Source of the DNA: Raffaelea ambrosiae
Lineage: Eukaryota; Ascomycota; Sordariomycetes; Ophiostomatales; Ophiostomataceae
Reading direction: 5' to 3'
DNA: 64,000 nt
Assembly (NCBI GenBank): GCA_002778195.1
Contig: PCDI01000005.1
Location: forward strand, 2,294,124 to 2,358,123
In this document: positions 10,477 to 21,669 of the stretch, in pieces
Numbering within the stretch: position 1 is the stretch's first letter
Layout of the letters: each line of letters begins with the position of its first letter
Notes under the pieces: model-generated
What the model saw: only the letters and a program-made list of their open reading frames with translations
What the model was told of the DNA's origin: nothing
Databases searched by the model: none
Translations under genes and position numbers: made by a program

Positions 10477-12304
10477 ACTCTTTCTTATTACTCGTTATAC
10501 TCGTACCTTCAAATCTCAGGCATCTGTCGTGGATTCATTGGCCCGCATGCAATAGTGTCCTTTGCATGGTCCGATACGACAGCACGAGGCAACAGCACGA
10601 GGAGAAAATACTGCACCGCGCATCAAAGGCTCTCTGGGTCGTCATCAATCCTCTACACCAGTGGCTATACGTCAATGTGACCACGCCAGGAAGTGGCATG
10701 GGTCAGACAGTGATGGCCAGCCGTTGCCGACTCAGCACAAAGCAAGCGAGCCTCTAGGGCTGCCAAGTCACCCAGGTCGAACCAGCGCCGCAGCGTTCAC
10801 GTCATTTGTGAACCGAAAGGTCGAGGTGGAAATGAGCTGGTTCATGCCTTCGAGACAAAGGCCAGGCTCTGCGTCCTGGGTTGTACGACACTTCCTTTTT
10901 CTCTGTTGCATATTACACCAATCCCAGCAGTGAGCCGCCCCCCTTTTGCCCCAAAATAGGCTCCTACCGACTCCGCAACAACCCACCTGTTTTCTCCAGT
11001 GTACAAACTAAACGTGGCCGAGCACCTTCTCCGGAAGGGCCAGCCGGATGCCGGAGCGGTGCATTGCCATCGCACAGGTGGCTTGGCAGGACCTCCTCAG
11101 CCAGACGCAGCCAGAGAAAAGAACATCTGACAAGGGGCCAAGTGATCCAGCCGTCAAACTGTGCAGTGGAGAATCAATGGGTTTTTTTCTGTTTCCCATA
11201 TTTACATGAGACAACTCGCGTGGGTTTTCTTCTAGTTGACAGACGTCGGGTCCCCGCTTTTGCCCGTCCTTCCATTTTTCTCTTGTGGTCTTTCACACAG
11301 GCCCAATATGCCGCAGCATTTGACATACGGGTCTTTTTGCCGGAACAGATCACGAGGAATGTGAGGCTCGTCGCAAGGGCAATGACGCCCGCAGCACGAG
11401 TGCCTCGCCATTGAGCTCGCGGTAGCAGCCAGTAGCGCATGCCATGGGCGTACATAATTCCGCAATTAGAGAAGCAGGAACATCCACGGACAGAGCTCGG
11501 GTTCCATCGCACCTTTGTTGCGCCGTGCCGGGTACAGACCGAGCTTGTCTACCACTTGAGCAAAAGCCGGCAGTCCCTGTGCCCATCAACTCGGCAATAT
11601 ATAACAAAACGGCATTCTGCGGGAAACGTTCGTTAGCAGCCGGCCAGTCCCGCCAAGACCGCTAAGCGGCATGCAGCGAGAGCTAGTAGCCATTGCCAAG
11701 GATGGGTTCCACTTGCCACCGCTGACCAGTTGGGCCTGGACCGATATCGAGCCTGGAACGGCTACCGGAAACGGAAACTGCCGGGGATGCTGCGTGCCTG
11801 GAACGCCCGGCGCGAGGACGCGTTCGGGGCACACGCGGCCAAGTGTCCCGGCGCCCAACGGAGGGCGGCTCGTCTCCTCAAAAAGGACGAAAGAAACAGT
11901 GTGGTAGCACAGCGATCAAGAGCAAAGAGGACGGCTTTTGATAGTTGTATGTACATAACAGGGCTGTCGGGATTGTCTTTATACAAGAGCTGTCTGTTTG
12001 AATGGTTGGCCCCCTTATCGTCACCACAGCATTGTTATAAGCGGGATGCCGAACTCGCAGAAAAGAAACACCGATTTCAAACACCGTTGTCACAACAGAC
12101 AGTACAACCTACTCCTCGGAACCTCGGCTGGCGAAGAAAAGCCTTGATAGCAAGAACGACATCGCCTCATCACCATTTCACCCCCCCAAAAGCACTCATC
12201 TTCACTCCTTCACTCCTTTACTCCTTCCCTTCTTCAGTCCTTCGACCCTTCCCCTTCACTCGTCCACGCCTCCACTCCCAGGGACCCGGCCCGCTCTCCC
12301 CCGC

Positions 12305-13915
12305 TCACTCCGACGCACTCGCGGGCTTCCGCGCCCAGACAAAGTACACGGGCAGGTAGGTATGGATGGCCGGGTTCTTGATGTCCGTGCGGACGCGGGC
12401 CAAGAAGATCTCGATCTCGTCCTGTTTCCAGCCGAGCACGCGCGAGAGCAGGCCCGGCGTGTAGGCGTCGACGGCCTGCAGCTCCTGGAACAGCTGGCAC
12501 TTGCCGAGCTCCTTGAGCTTGGGGTCCTTGGGCCAGCCGCCGATGGGCAGCTTGTGGATCTCCTGGTGGACGTCGACAAAGCCGGCGGCCGCCATCTTGG
12601 CCTCCCAGCGGCTGGCCACGTCCCACGGCTTGCCGAAGCGGACCGCCGTCTCCCACATCAGGCCCATCCACCGGTTGGCGCTCTCGGCCAGCTGCGCGGT
12701 GTCGTCGTCGGACCGGAACTGCGGGTACACCGCCTGCATCTCGAGCACGCCGCCGGGCCGCAGGTGCGCAAAGGCCCGCTGGAACAGCAGGTCCTCGTCG
12801 GCGATGCAGCCCTCGAGCTCGCGCCCAAAGACAAAGTCAAACGGCCGCCGGAACGTCCACTCCGACTCGAAGTCGTCGACCTCGAAGACGCAGTTGGGGG
12901 GCGTCCATTTGGGCTGGATCGGGCTCAGATCGGTGCCCACGACTTCGGCAGACGGGTATTCACTGCGGGGGGGGTGTTAAAAAACCGAAGCACACAATCA
13001 TTCCGTATGACGGAATCTTTTTCTTTCTTTTCGACAGAACAAATACGTACTCGGCAAAATCAATCGCCCAGATCCCGGTACCCGTGCCCAGGTCGAGCAC
13101 ACGGTGCACGTTGTTGTCGAGGGGAGCGAGGTGCAGCTTCCCGCCGAGCATCAGCCGGTAGATGTGGTGGACCAAGTCCATGCGGTTCTGTTCCTCGTCG
13201 TCGTTGGGCTTGTGCTCTGTCAGAACATGTCCACGGGGAAAGAGAAAAGTAACAAAAACGGAAAATGGAAAAAAAAGGGAACCCCCCCAAAAGCAAACAT
13301 ACCACAAGGTAGGAACCCTCACGGAAGGCGTGGTAGCGACGTCCGTTCTGTAGGAAATGTGTGAGCCAAGAGCCCAGCACGCAACGAGCTGCTGGCAGGC
13401 CGCCCAAAACGAACCTCGTATCTGTTGGTCGTCAGAAAAATATCCGCAAGAAGGTCCCCCGTTTGTCTCAGCCCCAACGACCACCACAAGGGTGCACGTA
13501 CTTGTAGTTGAAGATGCTCGAGTTGAGCGAGGTGACAAAGCTGGCTCTGCAAAAAACCCCGTCAGTCTCGACCGCGCCAATATGAACGTGCCCACCACCG
13601 AACTCAACGAAACACGTACGACTCCAAGGAGGCCGCATCGTCAAATCCCTCCTAAACGAAAGACACATTTTGTCAGCAGTAGCCTCATCCCGCGCGAGAG
13701 AGAAACGCATCCAGAACGCCACGCACGTCAACCTGCACCTGGTTCTCGGCCAATATGTCCTCCAGATGGGCGCCGGCGCCCGCCGGGCCGTGCCCGGCGT
13801 GCGGAGACCCGCCCGAGGCAGGCGACGATCCTTTTCCGGAGACAGGCGATCCGGCGGTCCCGGACGCGCCCGGAGACCCGCCCTGGGGCGAGGCGGCAGT
13901 CGATACTTGGGCCAT
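12305..13915 (-). CDS. LaeA-like SAM-dependent methyltransferase
   Basis: Class I methyltransferase of the LaeA/UMTA-like fungal group, several members of which control secondary metabolism from the nucleus. Seven exons: 13915-13727, 13651-13620, 13546-13502, 13421-13415, 13347-13303, 13208-13051 and 12962-12305; 377 residues. The N-terminal 63 residues are Gly/Ser/Pro-rich and probably disordered. The conserved core reads SIFNYKYENGRRYHAF, then PNDDEEQNRMDL, the SAM motif VLDLGTGTGIWAIDFA, and GTDLSPIQPKWTPPNC. The fourth exon is only 7 nt long, yet without it the conserved YENGRRYHAF segment cannot be formed in frame. It is too divergent to call LaeA itself; a paralogue is more likely. It sits between transporters and the lactam genes, with no biosynthetic backbone enzyme nearby. 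Confidence 0.9.
13415..13421 (-). other. 7-nt microexon of the methyltransferase gene
   Basis: On the minus strand, a CAG acceptor ends at 13422, the exon is ATACGAG, and a GTTCGT donor follows. It finishes a Lys codon begun in the previous exon and adds Tyr-Glu, changing the phase from 2 to 0 so that the next exon (AAC GGA CGT) reads correctly. Confidence 0.8.
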
Positions 13916-15257
13916 GCAGAGAATATGTCGTCCGCACCGATGAATGAAGAGAAAGACACAAGCCAGCCTCCAAGCAGCCCTGGAGGGGGGGGGGGGCCTT
14001 TATCTGCCACGTCAAATTCCCTCGACTGACCACCCCGCCGCCCCCACTTTCCAGCTGGGAAGCCAGCAGCAGGGACACCCCCATGCTGGCGCTATGCCGG
14101 ATGCAGAGCCGTGCACCACTGTTGCAGTGGTATTCGTGTGGTGTGTATTGCCTCTGGCGCCGGGATTGGGTGGTTTGTGCATGCAGGAATATCGATAGAC
14201 GCGGACAAAGGACTGCTTTCAGGTCCTCTGGCACGGCAGGTCCCACTCACATTTCGCACCCTGGCACGTTTTGGGTCATTGCGAAGCCGTCCCGACATGG
14301 ATCCTCGGCACAGGGCTTCCCTCAGGAGCAAACGGCCCTGCACGTTCCCGGGCGGACGACTTGGGCAGGCCAATTTTGCACATTCTCGATCGAAAGGGAA
14401 AAAAAAAACATGTCTGCAAGTGCATGATATAGAGCCGTTTTGCACAGCACTGTAGGTTGTATGACTCTCATGACACAGAAGATACGAAGTACGGCTTTTT
14501 TTCGATCCCTCCGTTCACATGCGTTTCGCGATCAACGTTCTTCGCCCTTCTCCTCGCAACTCACGAGATTGTATGGTGAAAGCAGTAAACTGTTGGTCGA
14601 ATGCATGGCAGTTTGCTTGTGTGTTGTAGGAGCGCTTGGGTGCCATAGAGTGGATTTTGGTAGAGAACACCCTTTTTGCAACCCCAGATTCCCTCCGTGT
14701 TGTGGGGGATTCCACTGCCCCACTGTAATCCTTTGAATTAGTGGAACAACAAGCAACCATCCCTCCTGCCGACACCATTCAGTGTCTCGCCTAGGTACGC
14801 CCGCTAAACAAGGCCCGTCGGCTAACCAATAACTAACACGAAACTGGGACGCTGTAAAGAAACCAAACAAGCGACATAACCAGTAGGCGTTTGCAGCCAA
14901 TCTACCGACGCTACCCCAAGCTTTCCCCGCAGTTGGGGCTTACAAGTCTCCAGTTGCTGCGGAGAAGAATGGCCTGGTTCCCTGCGGCGCGCAACCCATC
15001 ATCACCAGATTGTGCATGCTATAGACCAAAGGGTGTCACGACGTGTTGAAGTTTGCTAGCTAGAAGCATCAACTTATCTATATCATAAAGCCTTTTTCTT
15101 TTTTCTTTTTGTTTCTTATTTGATTCTTATTTGATTCTTCTTTTTTTTCTTCTTTTTTTTTTCTTTTTTTTTCAAAAATCTTACCTTCTTTGACATATCC
15201 TGCAGTGAGACACCCAACAAGAGTAGTATCGCACACCGAGACAACACCTACGACGCC
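13916..15257. other. Intergenic, promoters of methyltransferase and aldehyde dehydrogenase
   Basis: About 1.3 kb between divergent genes. No coding frame is convincing. 15090-15180 is a T-rich leader typical of fungal promoters, ending about 75 bp before the dehydrogenase ATG. An AGATAA site (minus strand) is at 15074-15079. Confidence 0.55.
14911..14938 (+). promoter_or_regulatory. CTACCCCAA element with inverted TTGGGG partner
   Basis: CTACCCCAA at 14911-14919 is followed by TTGGGG at 14933-14938, an inverted pair of CCCCAA cores, about 320-350 bp upstream of the dehydrogenase start. It matches the element at the other lactam-block promoters. Confidence 0.45.
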
Positions 15258-16813
15258 ATGGCCAAGACACTGGCAGACCTCAAGAGAAAGGACCTCTTCC
15301 AGACCAAGGGCTGCATCAACGGAGAATGGGTCGGCTCCGCGGCCTCGGGCCAGACGTTCGACGTCGTCGACCCGGCTACGCTCGACACCCTGGCCACCCT
15401 GCCTGACATGGGCGTCCCCGAGACCGACCGCGCCATCGAGACCGCCCACGCCGCCTTCCAATCCTACAGGACGACGTCCGCCCGCCAGCGCGCCCGCTGG
15501 CTGCGCCGGTGGAACGACCTCGTCCTCGCGCACGTCGACGACCTCGCCCTCCTCCTCACCCTCGAGAACGGCAAACCCCTGGCCGAGGCCCGCGGCGAGG
15601 TCCTCTACGGCGCCTCCTTCCTCGAGTGGTTCGCGGGCGAGGCCGAGCACACCACGCACGGCCAGGTCGTGCCCACCGCCACCCGCGGCCTGCGCGTCCT
15701 CACCATCAAGCAGCCCCTCGGCGTCGCCGCCCTGCTGACCCCCTGGAACTTCCCCATCGCCATGATCACCCGCAAGGTCGGCGCCGCCCTCGCCGCCGGG
15801 TGCACCACCGTCTGGAAACCCGCCGGCGAGACGCCCCTCAGCGCCCTCGCGCTGGCCGTGCTGGCCCACGAGGCCGGCTTGCCGCCGGGCGCCGTCAACG
15901 TCGTCTCGACGCTCCACAACGTCGCCGCCGTCGGCGAGGCCCTCTGCCGCCACCGCCTCGTGCGCAAGCTCAGCTTCACCGGCAGCACCCGCGTCGGCCA
16001 GCTGCTCGCCCGGCAGTGCGCCAGCCCGGCCCTCACGAAGCTCTCCCTCGAGCTCGGCGGCAACAGCCCGTTCTTGGTCTTTGACGACGCCGACCTCGAC
16101 AAGGCCGTGGCCGCCTGCATGCTGGCCAAGTTCCGCAACGCGGGCCAGACCTGCGTCACGGCGAACCGCATCTTTGTGCAAGCGGGCATCTACGAGCGCT
16201 TTGCCCAGGCCATGCTGGCCAAGATGCAGGGGCTCACGGTCGGCCCGGGCGTGCAGGACGGCGTCGACATTGGGCCGCTGACGCACGAGCGGGCCGTCGG
16301 CAAAGCGCTGGCGCACATTGAGGGCAAGCTTGTCCGAGTTGTTGTTTGTGGAGGCTGTGCTGGCTAACAGGATCCTCTCCTCTTCCAGATGCAAAGAAAC
16401 ACGGCGCAGAGGTCGTCCTGGGCGGCGAGCGTTTGGCGACTGAGCACAAGGGCTACTTTGTGCAGCCGACGCTCATCAAGAACATGAAGACAGAGGCCAT
16501 CACCACGCGCGAGGAGGTGTTTGCGCCCGTGCTGGGGCTGTATGCGTTTGAGACGGAAGAGGACGGCATCGCCATGGCCAACGACTGCGACGCGGGTCTG
16601 GGCAGCTTCGTCATGACCGAGAACATTGCCCGTTCGTGGCGCGTCGCCGAGGCCCTGGAGGTCGGCATGGTCGGCATCAATGTCGGCATGTTGAGCGCAT
16701 GCGAGAGCCCGTTTGGCGGTGTCAAGGACAGCGGGTATGGCAGAGAAGGCGGCACGCAAGGCCTGGACGAGTATCTGACGCTCAAGTCGATGTTGGTGGA
16801 TGTTTCCCACTAA
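15258..16813 (+). CDS. Aldehyde dehydrogenase, probably succinate-semialdehyde dehydrogenase
   Basis: NAD(P)+-dependent oxidation of an aldehyde, most likely succinate semialdehyde to succinate, the last step of GABA breakdown. Exons 15258-16323 and 16389-16813 give 496 residues. GabD-like features: GCINGEWVGSA at the N terminus, TPWNFPIAMITRKVGAALAAGC, catalytic base Glu265 in LELGGNSP, and nucleophile Cys299 in NAGQTCVTANRI. The C terminus has NVGMLSACESPFGGVKDSGYGREGG, where SSADHs usually have NTG.IS...PFGG. The intron has a GC donor (GCAAGC at 16324); only this keeps frame. No presequence, so probably cytosolic. It stands 630 bp upstream of LamA in the same direction, which fits lactam to GABA to succinate. 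Substrate is assigned by similarity and context. Confidence 0.88.
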
Positions 16814-17443
16814 GTAGCGCGCCATATGGAGCCGCTCCTGAATTTGTTCACCAGTGTTAGTTTGTGTGTTTTTTACTGAGCCAGCTCACAGAGTGGCTTA
16901 TCTTTCCCGGCCCAACGGAGGCTGGCTTCAAGTGGCGAGACTTTCTTATTGTCCAGAGATATCGCTCGTGTGATTCTTCCCGTGTACGTAGTAGCTAGTT
17001 GATAACGCGCCAAAGACGCATTAGACCTGCACGGACTCGGCTGTTTGAACCAAAAAAGGGGTTCGACAAGTACCGAACTGCAGTACCGTTGTTGGACTGT
17101 ACACGTGTTTGGCAGTAGCAAAGAACAGGGCTTGAATTTCTACCCCGAGTGGATACCTCCCAATACTCTACACCCATTCGAATGACCAATAGCGCTGATA
17201 AACTGATAACGCGCCGTGTAAGAGAGGGCGCAGAGAAGGAGCGCCTAGATGCGGAGAGGGAGGGGGAGGGCTTCCAAGAGATACAAATGATTCCGAGTGG
17301 TCGTGTGGGGGAGAGCTCATCCCGGGAGCTTCCTTGCGAATGGACCTCCGCGCGATTTGCTTGATATCTGAACCAACGTGGTGGCCAGCAACAGAGACCA
17401 CTGCCTTTTCCCCCCTCTCTCTCCGCCTGCCTACTCAGCAACC
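16814..17443 (+). promoter_or_regulatory. LamA promoter with duplicated GATA-containing 12-mer
   Basis: TGATAACGCGCC occurs exactly twice, at 17000-17011 and 17204-17215, and another TGATAA is at 17196-17201. TTTCTACCCCGA lies between the copies at 17138-17149. Closely spaced TGATAA sites are typical of AreA-controlled nitrogen genes. The region also holds the 3' flank of the dehydrogenase. Regulation is inferred. Confidence 0.5.
17138..17149 (+). promoter_or_regulatory. TTTCTACCCCGA element upstream of LamA
   Basis: Full-length copy of the recurrent element, about 300 bp before the LamA start and between two GATA repeats. Confidence 0.45.
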
Positions 17444-20400
17444 ATGGATTTCGGCCAGTCGCTTCGAAACATCAAGACCGTGTGCGTGGCCAACCGAGGA
17501 GAGATCGCCGTGCGGTGCATCAAGGCGTGCAAAGAGCTGGGCGTCAAGAGCGTCGCCATCTTCACGAATGCAGACGCTGGGTCGCTGCATGTCGCCCTCG
17601 CGGACGAGCCTGTCCTGCTGCGGGGCAGCGACAGCACCGCCTACACCGATGGGTGGGTAACGGAAACAGGCCCAGTCCATGCCAGCGGCACGCTGTAGCT
17701 CTGCCACTAACACCTGGAACTCCTCCGCCCGCAGGGATGCCATCATTGACATCTGCAAGAAAAACGGCGTCGACGCCATCATCCCCGGCTATGGCTTCCT
17801 CAGCGAGAACACCGACTTTGCCGCCGCCGCCGAGAAGGCCGGCATCACCTTTGTGGGCCCCACGTCGGCGTCCATCAAGAAGATGGGCTTGAAGCACGAG
17901 GCCAGAGAACTGGCCGTGGCTGCCAACGTCCCCGTCATCCCCGGCACCGGCCTGCTCTCGTCGGCCACCGAGGCGGCCGAGCAGGCCGAGCAGCTGGGCT
18001 TTCCGGTGATGCTCAAGGCCACAGGTGGTGGAGGCGGCATGGGTCTGCAGATCTGCCACAGTGCCGAGGAAGTGCACGGCGCCTTTGCTCTGGTGGAGAG
18101 CCGCGCGGGCTCGCTCTTCAAGAACAGCGGCGTCTTCTTGGAGAAGTACTACCCGCGGTCGCGCCACATCGAGGTGCAGGTCGCGGGCAACGGGGACGTC
18201 GTCGTGGCCTTTGGCGAGCGCGAGTGCTCCATCCAGCGACGCCACCAAAAGGTCGTCGAGGAGTGTCCCAGCCCGTTCGTGGCGCGGACGCCGGGCCTGC
18301 GCGACCAGATTGTCGGGGCCGCCATCCGCTTTGCCTCCCAGCTAAAGTACAGGAGCGTCGGCACGGTCGAGTTCCTGGTCGACGACGAGACCGCCGGCTT
18401 CTTCTTCCTCGAAATGAACACGCGCCTGCAGGTCGAGCACGGCATCACCGAGCTCTGCTACGGCGTGGACCTGGTGCATCTGATGCTCCACCAGGCCGAC
18501 TACGAGCGCGGCGGCCAGGTGGGCATCCCGTCCGAGCAGCTCGTAGCCTTTGGCGAGACGAGACGCGCGCCGAATGGCGCGGCCATCGAAGTGCGCATCT
18601 ATGCAGAGGTGCCGTTGCGGGACTTCGCCCCTAGCCCGGGTGTCCTTCAGTTTGTCCAATGGCCCCAGGGGGACGGCATCCGGGTGGATACGTGGGTTCA
18701 GAGCGGCCAGACCCTGACATCGTACTATGACCCCCTGATTGGCAAGGTCATGGTGCACTCTGCAGAGGGGCGTCCTGCTGCCCAGCAGAAGATGCTGGCT
18801 GTTCTCGAGGAAACCATGCTGCAAGGCACGCAGAACAACCTCGAGTACCTCCTAGCTGTCCTCAAATCCGAGGACTTTGGAGCTGGAAACACCCTCACCA
18901 ATCTTCTGGCCTCGTTTAAATTCGACACGTGCGCCATCCAGGTGATCAACCCAGGCGTCTTCACCACGGTCCAGGACTACCCAGGACGCACTTCAACGGG
19001 GCATGGCATTCCCAAGAGTGGGCCCATGGACGACGTGAGCAGCCGGGTGGCCAACATTCTGGTTGGCAACGACACAGGGGTGGAAGTGCTGGAAATCACA
19101 CTGTCTGGCCCCGAACTGCTGTTCCATGTCCCCGCCATTGTCGCTGTTTGCGGCGCCCACGTGCCCGTTTCTGTGGATGGTGATGAGGCGGGCATGTGGT
19201 CTCGATTTGTCGTGCAGAAGGGCCAGACACTCAAGATTGGCAACGTCAGCGGAAACGGCTTCCGGTCATACCTGGCCATCAAGGGTGGCTTCCCGCAGAT
19301 CCCAACGTATCTGGGCTCCAAGTCAACAACGCCAGAATTGGCCATTGGTGGCGTTCAGGGAAGAAAACTCCAGATGCACGACATTCTTGCTCTGGATCCC
19401 AAGACGACCGAATGGGCAGAGTCCACCAAGCCAGTCTCTCTTCCAGCGTCCGCCTTCCCGGACCTCACGTTCAAGCATGTGCACTGCATGGACGGTCCAT
19501 TTGGATCAGACGATATGCTCACTCCGGAGGGGCGCCACACCATCTACAACACGCCGTGGAAGGTCAGCCACAACAGCGGCCGCAGTGGTGTGCGCATGAT
19601 CGGACCGCAGCTCCAATGGGCTCGTGCCTCTGGTGGCGGAGGCGGCTCTCATCCTTCCAATGTCTTTGATTATGGTTACCCCGTCGGTGGCATCAACTGG
19701 ACTGGAGATTCGCCTGTGATTTTCTCCTGTGACAGTCCTGACATTGGAGGCTTTGCCTGTCCCGTCACGATCTGCACGGGTGATCGGTGGAAGCTCGGAC
19801 AGCTGAAGCCCGGAGACGAAGTGCACCTCAGCCCGACCACACTCAGGGGAGCCCTGCAGATTATCCAGCAGCAGGATGAATACTTGGCAGCCATTGCCAA
19901 AATCGTCCAGGGAGAGCACGTCGATGCACCTTTGATGCACACAGATCTTCCCGTAGAGCCATGCCCGGCCATTCTGCACCACGTCAAATGGGATGCCCGT
20001 CCTGATGTCAAGTACAGACAGGGCGGTGATGCCTCCATCCTCGTAGAGTATGGAAACCAGGTGGCCGATCTCCGGAACACGGCTTGCGTGCAAATTCTGA
20101 CCAGAGAACTGGAGGCACGCAAAATCAAGGGTGTTCGGTTGGCGCCGTCCATTTTCACCGTGACCTTGCACTACGACCTCCGCCAGATCTCGCAGGGCGA
20201 GCTCATGGAGATTCTTCTGGAGATCGACAAGGGCATGGCCGATGTGAATAGCGCCCACATGCCGGCTCGGGAAGTGCGTCTGCCCGTGTGTCTGGATCAT
20301 CCGGCCATCCAAGAGGCAACCGACCGGTACATGCACAACATCCGGGACAAGGCGGTCTATCTTCCCGACAACGTGGAGTACCTGCGGAGAAACAACGCCC

Positions 20401-21239
20401 TCAAGGCTCGCCAGGACGTGTTTGACTCGCTGTTGAAAACCAGCTGGCTCACCGTCGCCGTGGGCTTCTATGTCGGCACGCCCATCATGTTTCCCTTGGA
20501 TCCCAGGTACGTGTATGTCGGCCAAAAGTACAACCCCAGCCGGATCTACACCCCGTCTGGTGCCATTGGCATTGGAGGCTCGCTGCTGGCCATCTACCCT
20601 GTCGCGGCACCAGGCGGCTACCAGCTGATGGGCCGCACACTGGGCGTCTGGGATGGCGCCGGCAACCGCCCTGGATTCTCCGTCTCCAAACCCTGGCTGT
20701 TCAACTACTTTGACGTAGTCACCTTCCACGAAGTGTCGGAGGAGGAGTACGACAAAGCGGAGCGGGACTTTTCTGCCGGCCGGTACACGTTTGACATATC
20801 CGAGACGGTGCTCGACATGGAGCACTACATTCGGATTTTCCAGACCGCCGAGAAGGATCCCCAGTACCAAGAATGGAGGAAACTCCAGGACGTGGCAGCG
20901 CACGAGGTGGCCACTCTGGAGGCAAGGATGACCGAGCAGTGGACGGCCGAGAAGGCTGCCAGCAGTGGCGGCGGCAGTAGCGCCAACGACTTTTCGGAGA
21001 TGGAGAACGCCGTCAAGGTCGAGTCTCCCATCGACGCCAGCGTCTGGAAAGTGGAGGTCAAGGTGGGCGATGTGCTTGAGGCCGGGCAGACTGTGGTGAT
21101 TCTCGAGGCCATGAAGATGGAAATCAAAGTGCAGTGCTCCGATGAGCATGTGGGAGCTGTCGTCAAAAGCATTGTGAGCCCGCCGGGCACGGTCGTTTCG
21201 CCAGGGGCCCTGTTGGTGGTTGCCACCAAGGAGACGTAG
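17444..21239 (+). CDS. lamA: LamA-type biotin-dependent lactam/urea carboxylase-like protein (no amidase domain)
   Basis: Large ATP- and biotin-dependent enzyme. Exons 17444-17652 and 17735-21239 give 1237 residues; the intron has branch point CACTAAC. Domain order: biotin carboxylase (about 1-455; NRGEIAVR, GGGGGMG loop, EMNTRLQVEHG), AHS2/KipA-PxpC domain (about 470-770; TVQDYPGRTSTGHG), AHS1/KipI-PxpB domain (about 830-1075), and biotinyl domain (about 1158-1237) with biotinyl-Lys1197 in LEAMKMEIKV. This is the layout of urea carboxylase, but the N-terminal amidase of yeast urea amidolyase is absent. A LamB/YcsF partner is encoded 9 kb away. In Aspergillus nidulans lamA and lamB are needed for 2-pyrrolidinone use; AHS1, AHS2 and YcsF proteins also form bacterial 5-oxoprolinase. 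Lactam opening is therefore the favoured role; urea carboxylase is the alternative. Confidence 0.9.
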
Positions 21240-21669
21240 TCATGTATGTTCGTACGAAGTCATGCCATTGTGTGGATTAGCTCGATTGATTCTGGTCCCA
21301 TGTTTTTGAGCTTCATTTGCGTCCATCTGCCCTTTCTGTTTGAGTAGCACAATGACTAATCCGCCACTCGTAAATCAGAGTGCTCCATGTGGAAAGACAG
21401 AATGGGGAGATTTGACCAACAGGGAAGGAACGACCTCGTTGCTGTCCCTGGCTGTTTGCTAGCAAAATTGGCAAGAGCAATCATGGGGCAAAATCATTGC
21501 AACCAAACGTCTGCTTTTCTGTCTGCTATCATGCCAACAAGACAACAGCATTCCTCCCGTTCCTCCAGTCGCTCAATTTTCCAGTTGCAGCATACCTCCC
21601 AACATTCGCTTCAAAGCATCGCCAACTTTGAACATCTTTACGTGCCGTATTGCGACACCGGTGCAAACC
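21240..21669. other. Intergenic, LamA 3' flank and promoter of the exonuclease-like gene
   Basis: 430 bp between two genes on the same strand. No coding signal and no copy of the CTACCCC(A/G)A element. Confidence 0.5.

Larger units (their letters stand above)
9200..12304. other. Long intergenic region between symporter and LaeA-like gene
   Basis: About 3.1 kb. The first ~750 bp is the symporter promoter (see the element at 9886-9909). Further right are AT-rich DNA with two inverted repeats (10359-10476) and short overlapping frames without conserved motifs. 12180-12300 is pyrimidine-rich 3' flank of the methyltransferase gene. I see no gene here. Confidence 0.5.

Noticed and set aside
12305..13915. 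Secondary-metabolite cluster because of the LaeA-like, ABC, MFS and reductase genes
   Set aside because: No polyketide synthase, NRPS, terpene cyclase or prenyltransferase is present, and LaeA-like paralogues are common outside clusters.
15078..16394. 438-codon open frame on the minus strand
   Set aside because: Antisense to the aldehyde dehydrogenase, which has full catalytic motifs; the frame is Gly/Ala/Arg-rich with a Lys-rich tail.
17444..21239. Urea amidolyase (DUR1,2) as the name of the large carboxylase
   Set aside because: The amidase domain is missing and a LamB partner is present, so the narrower LamA-type name is used.
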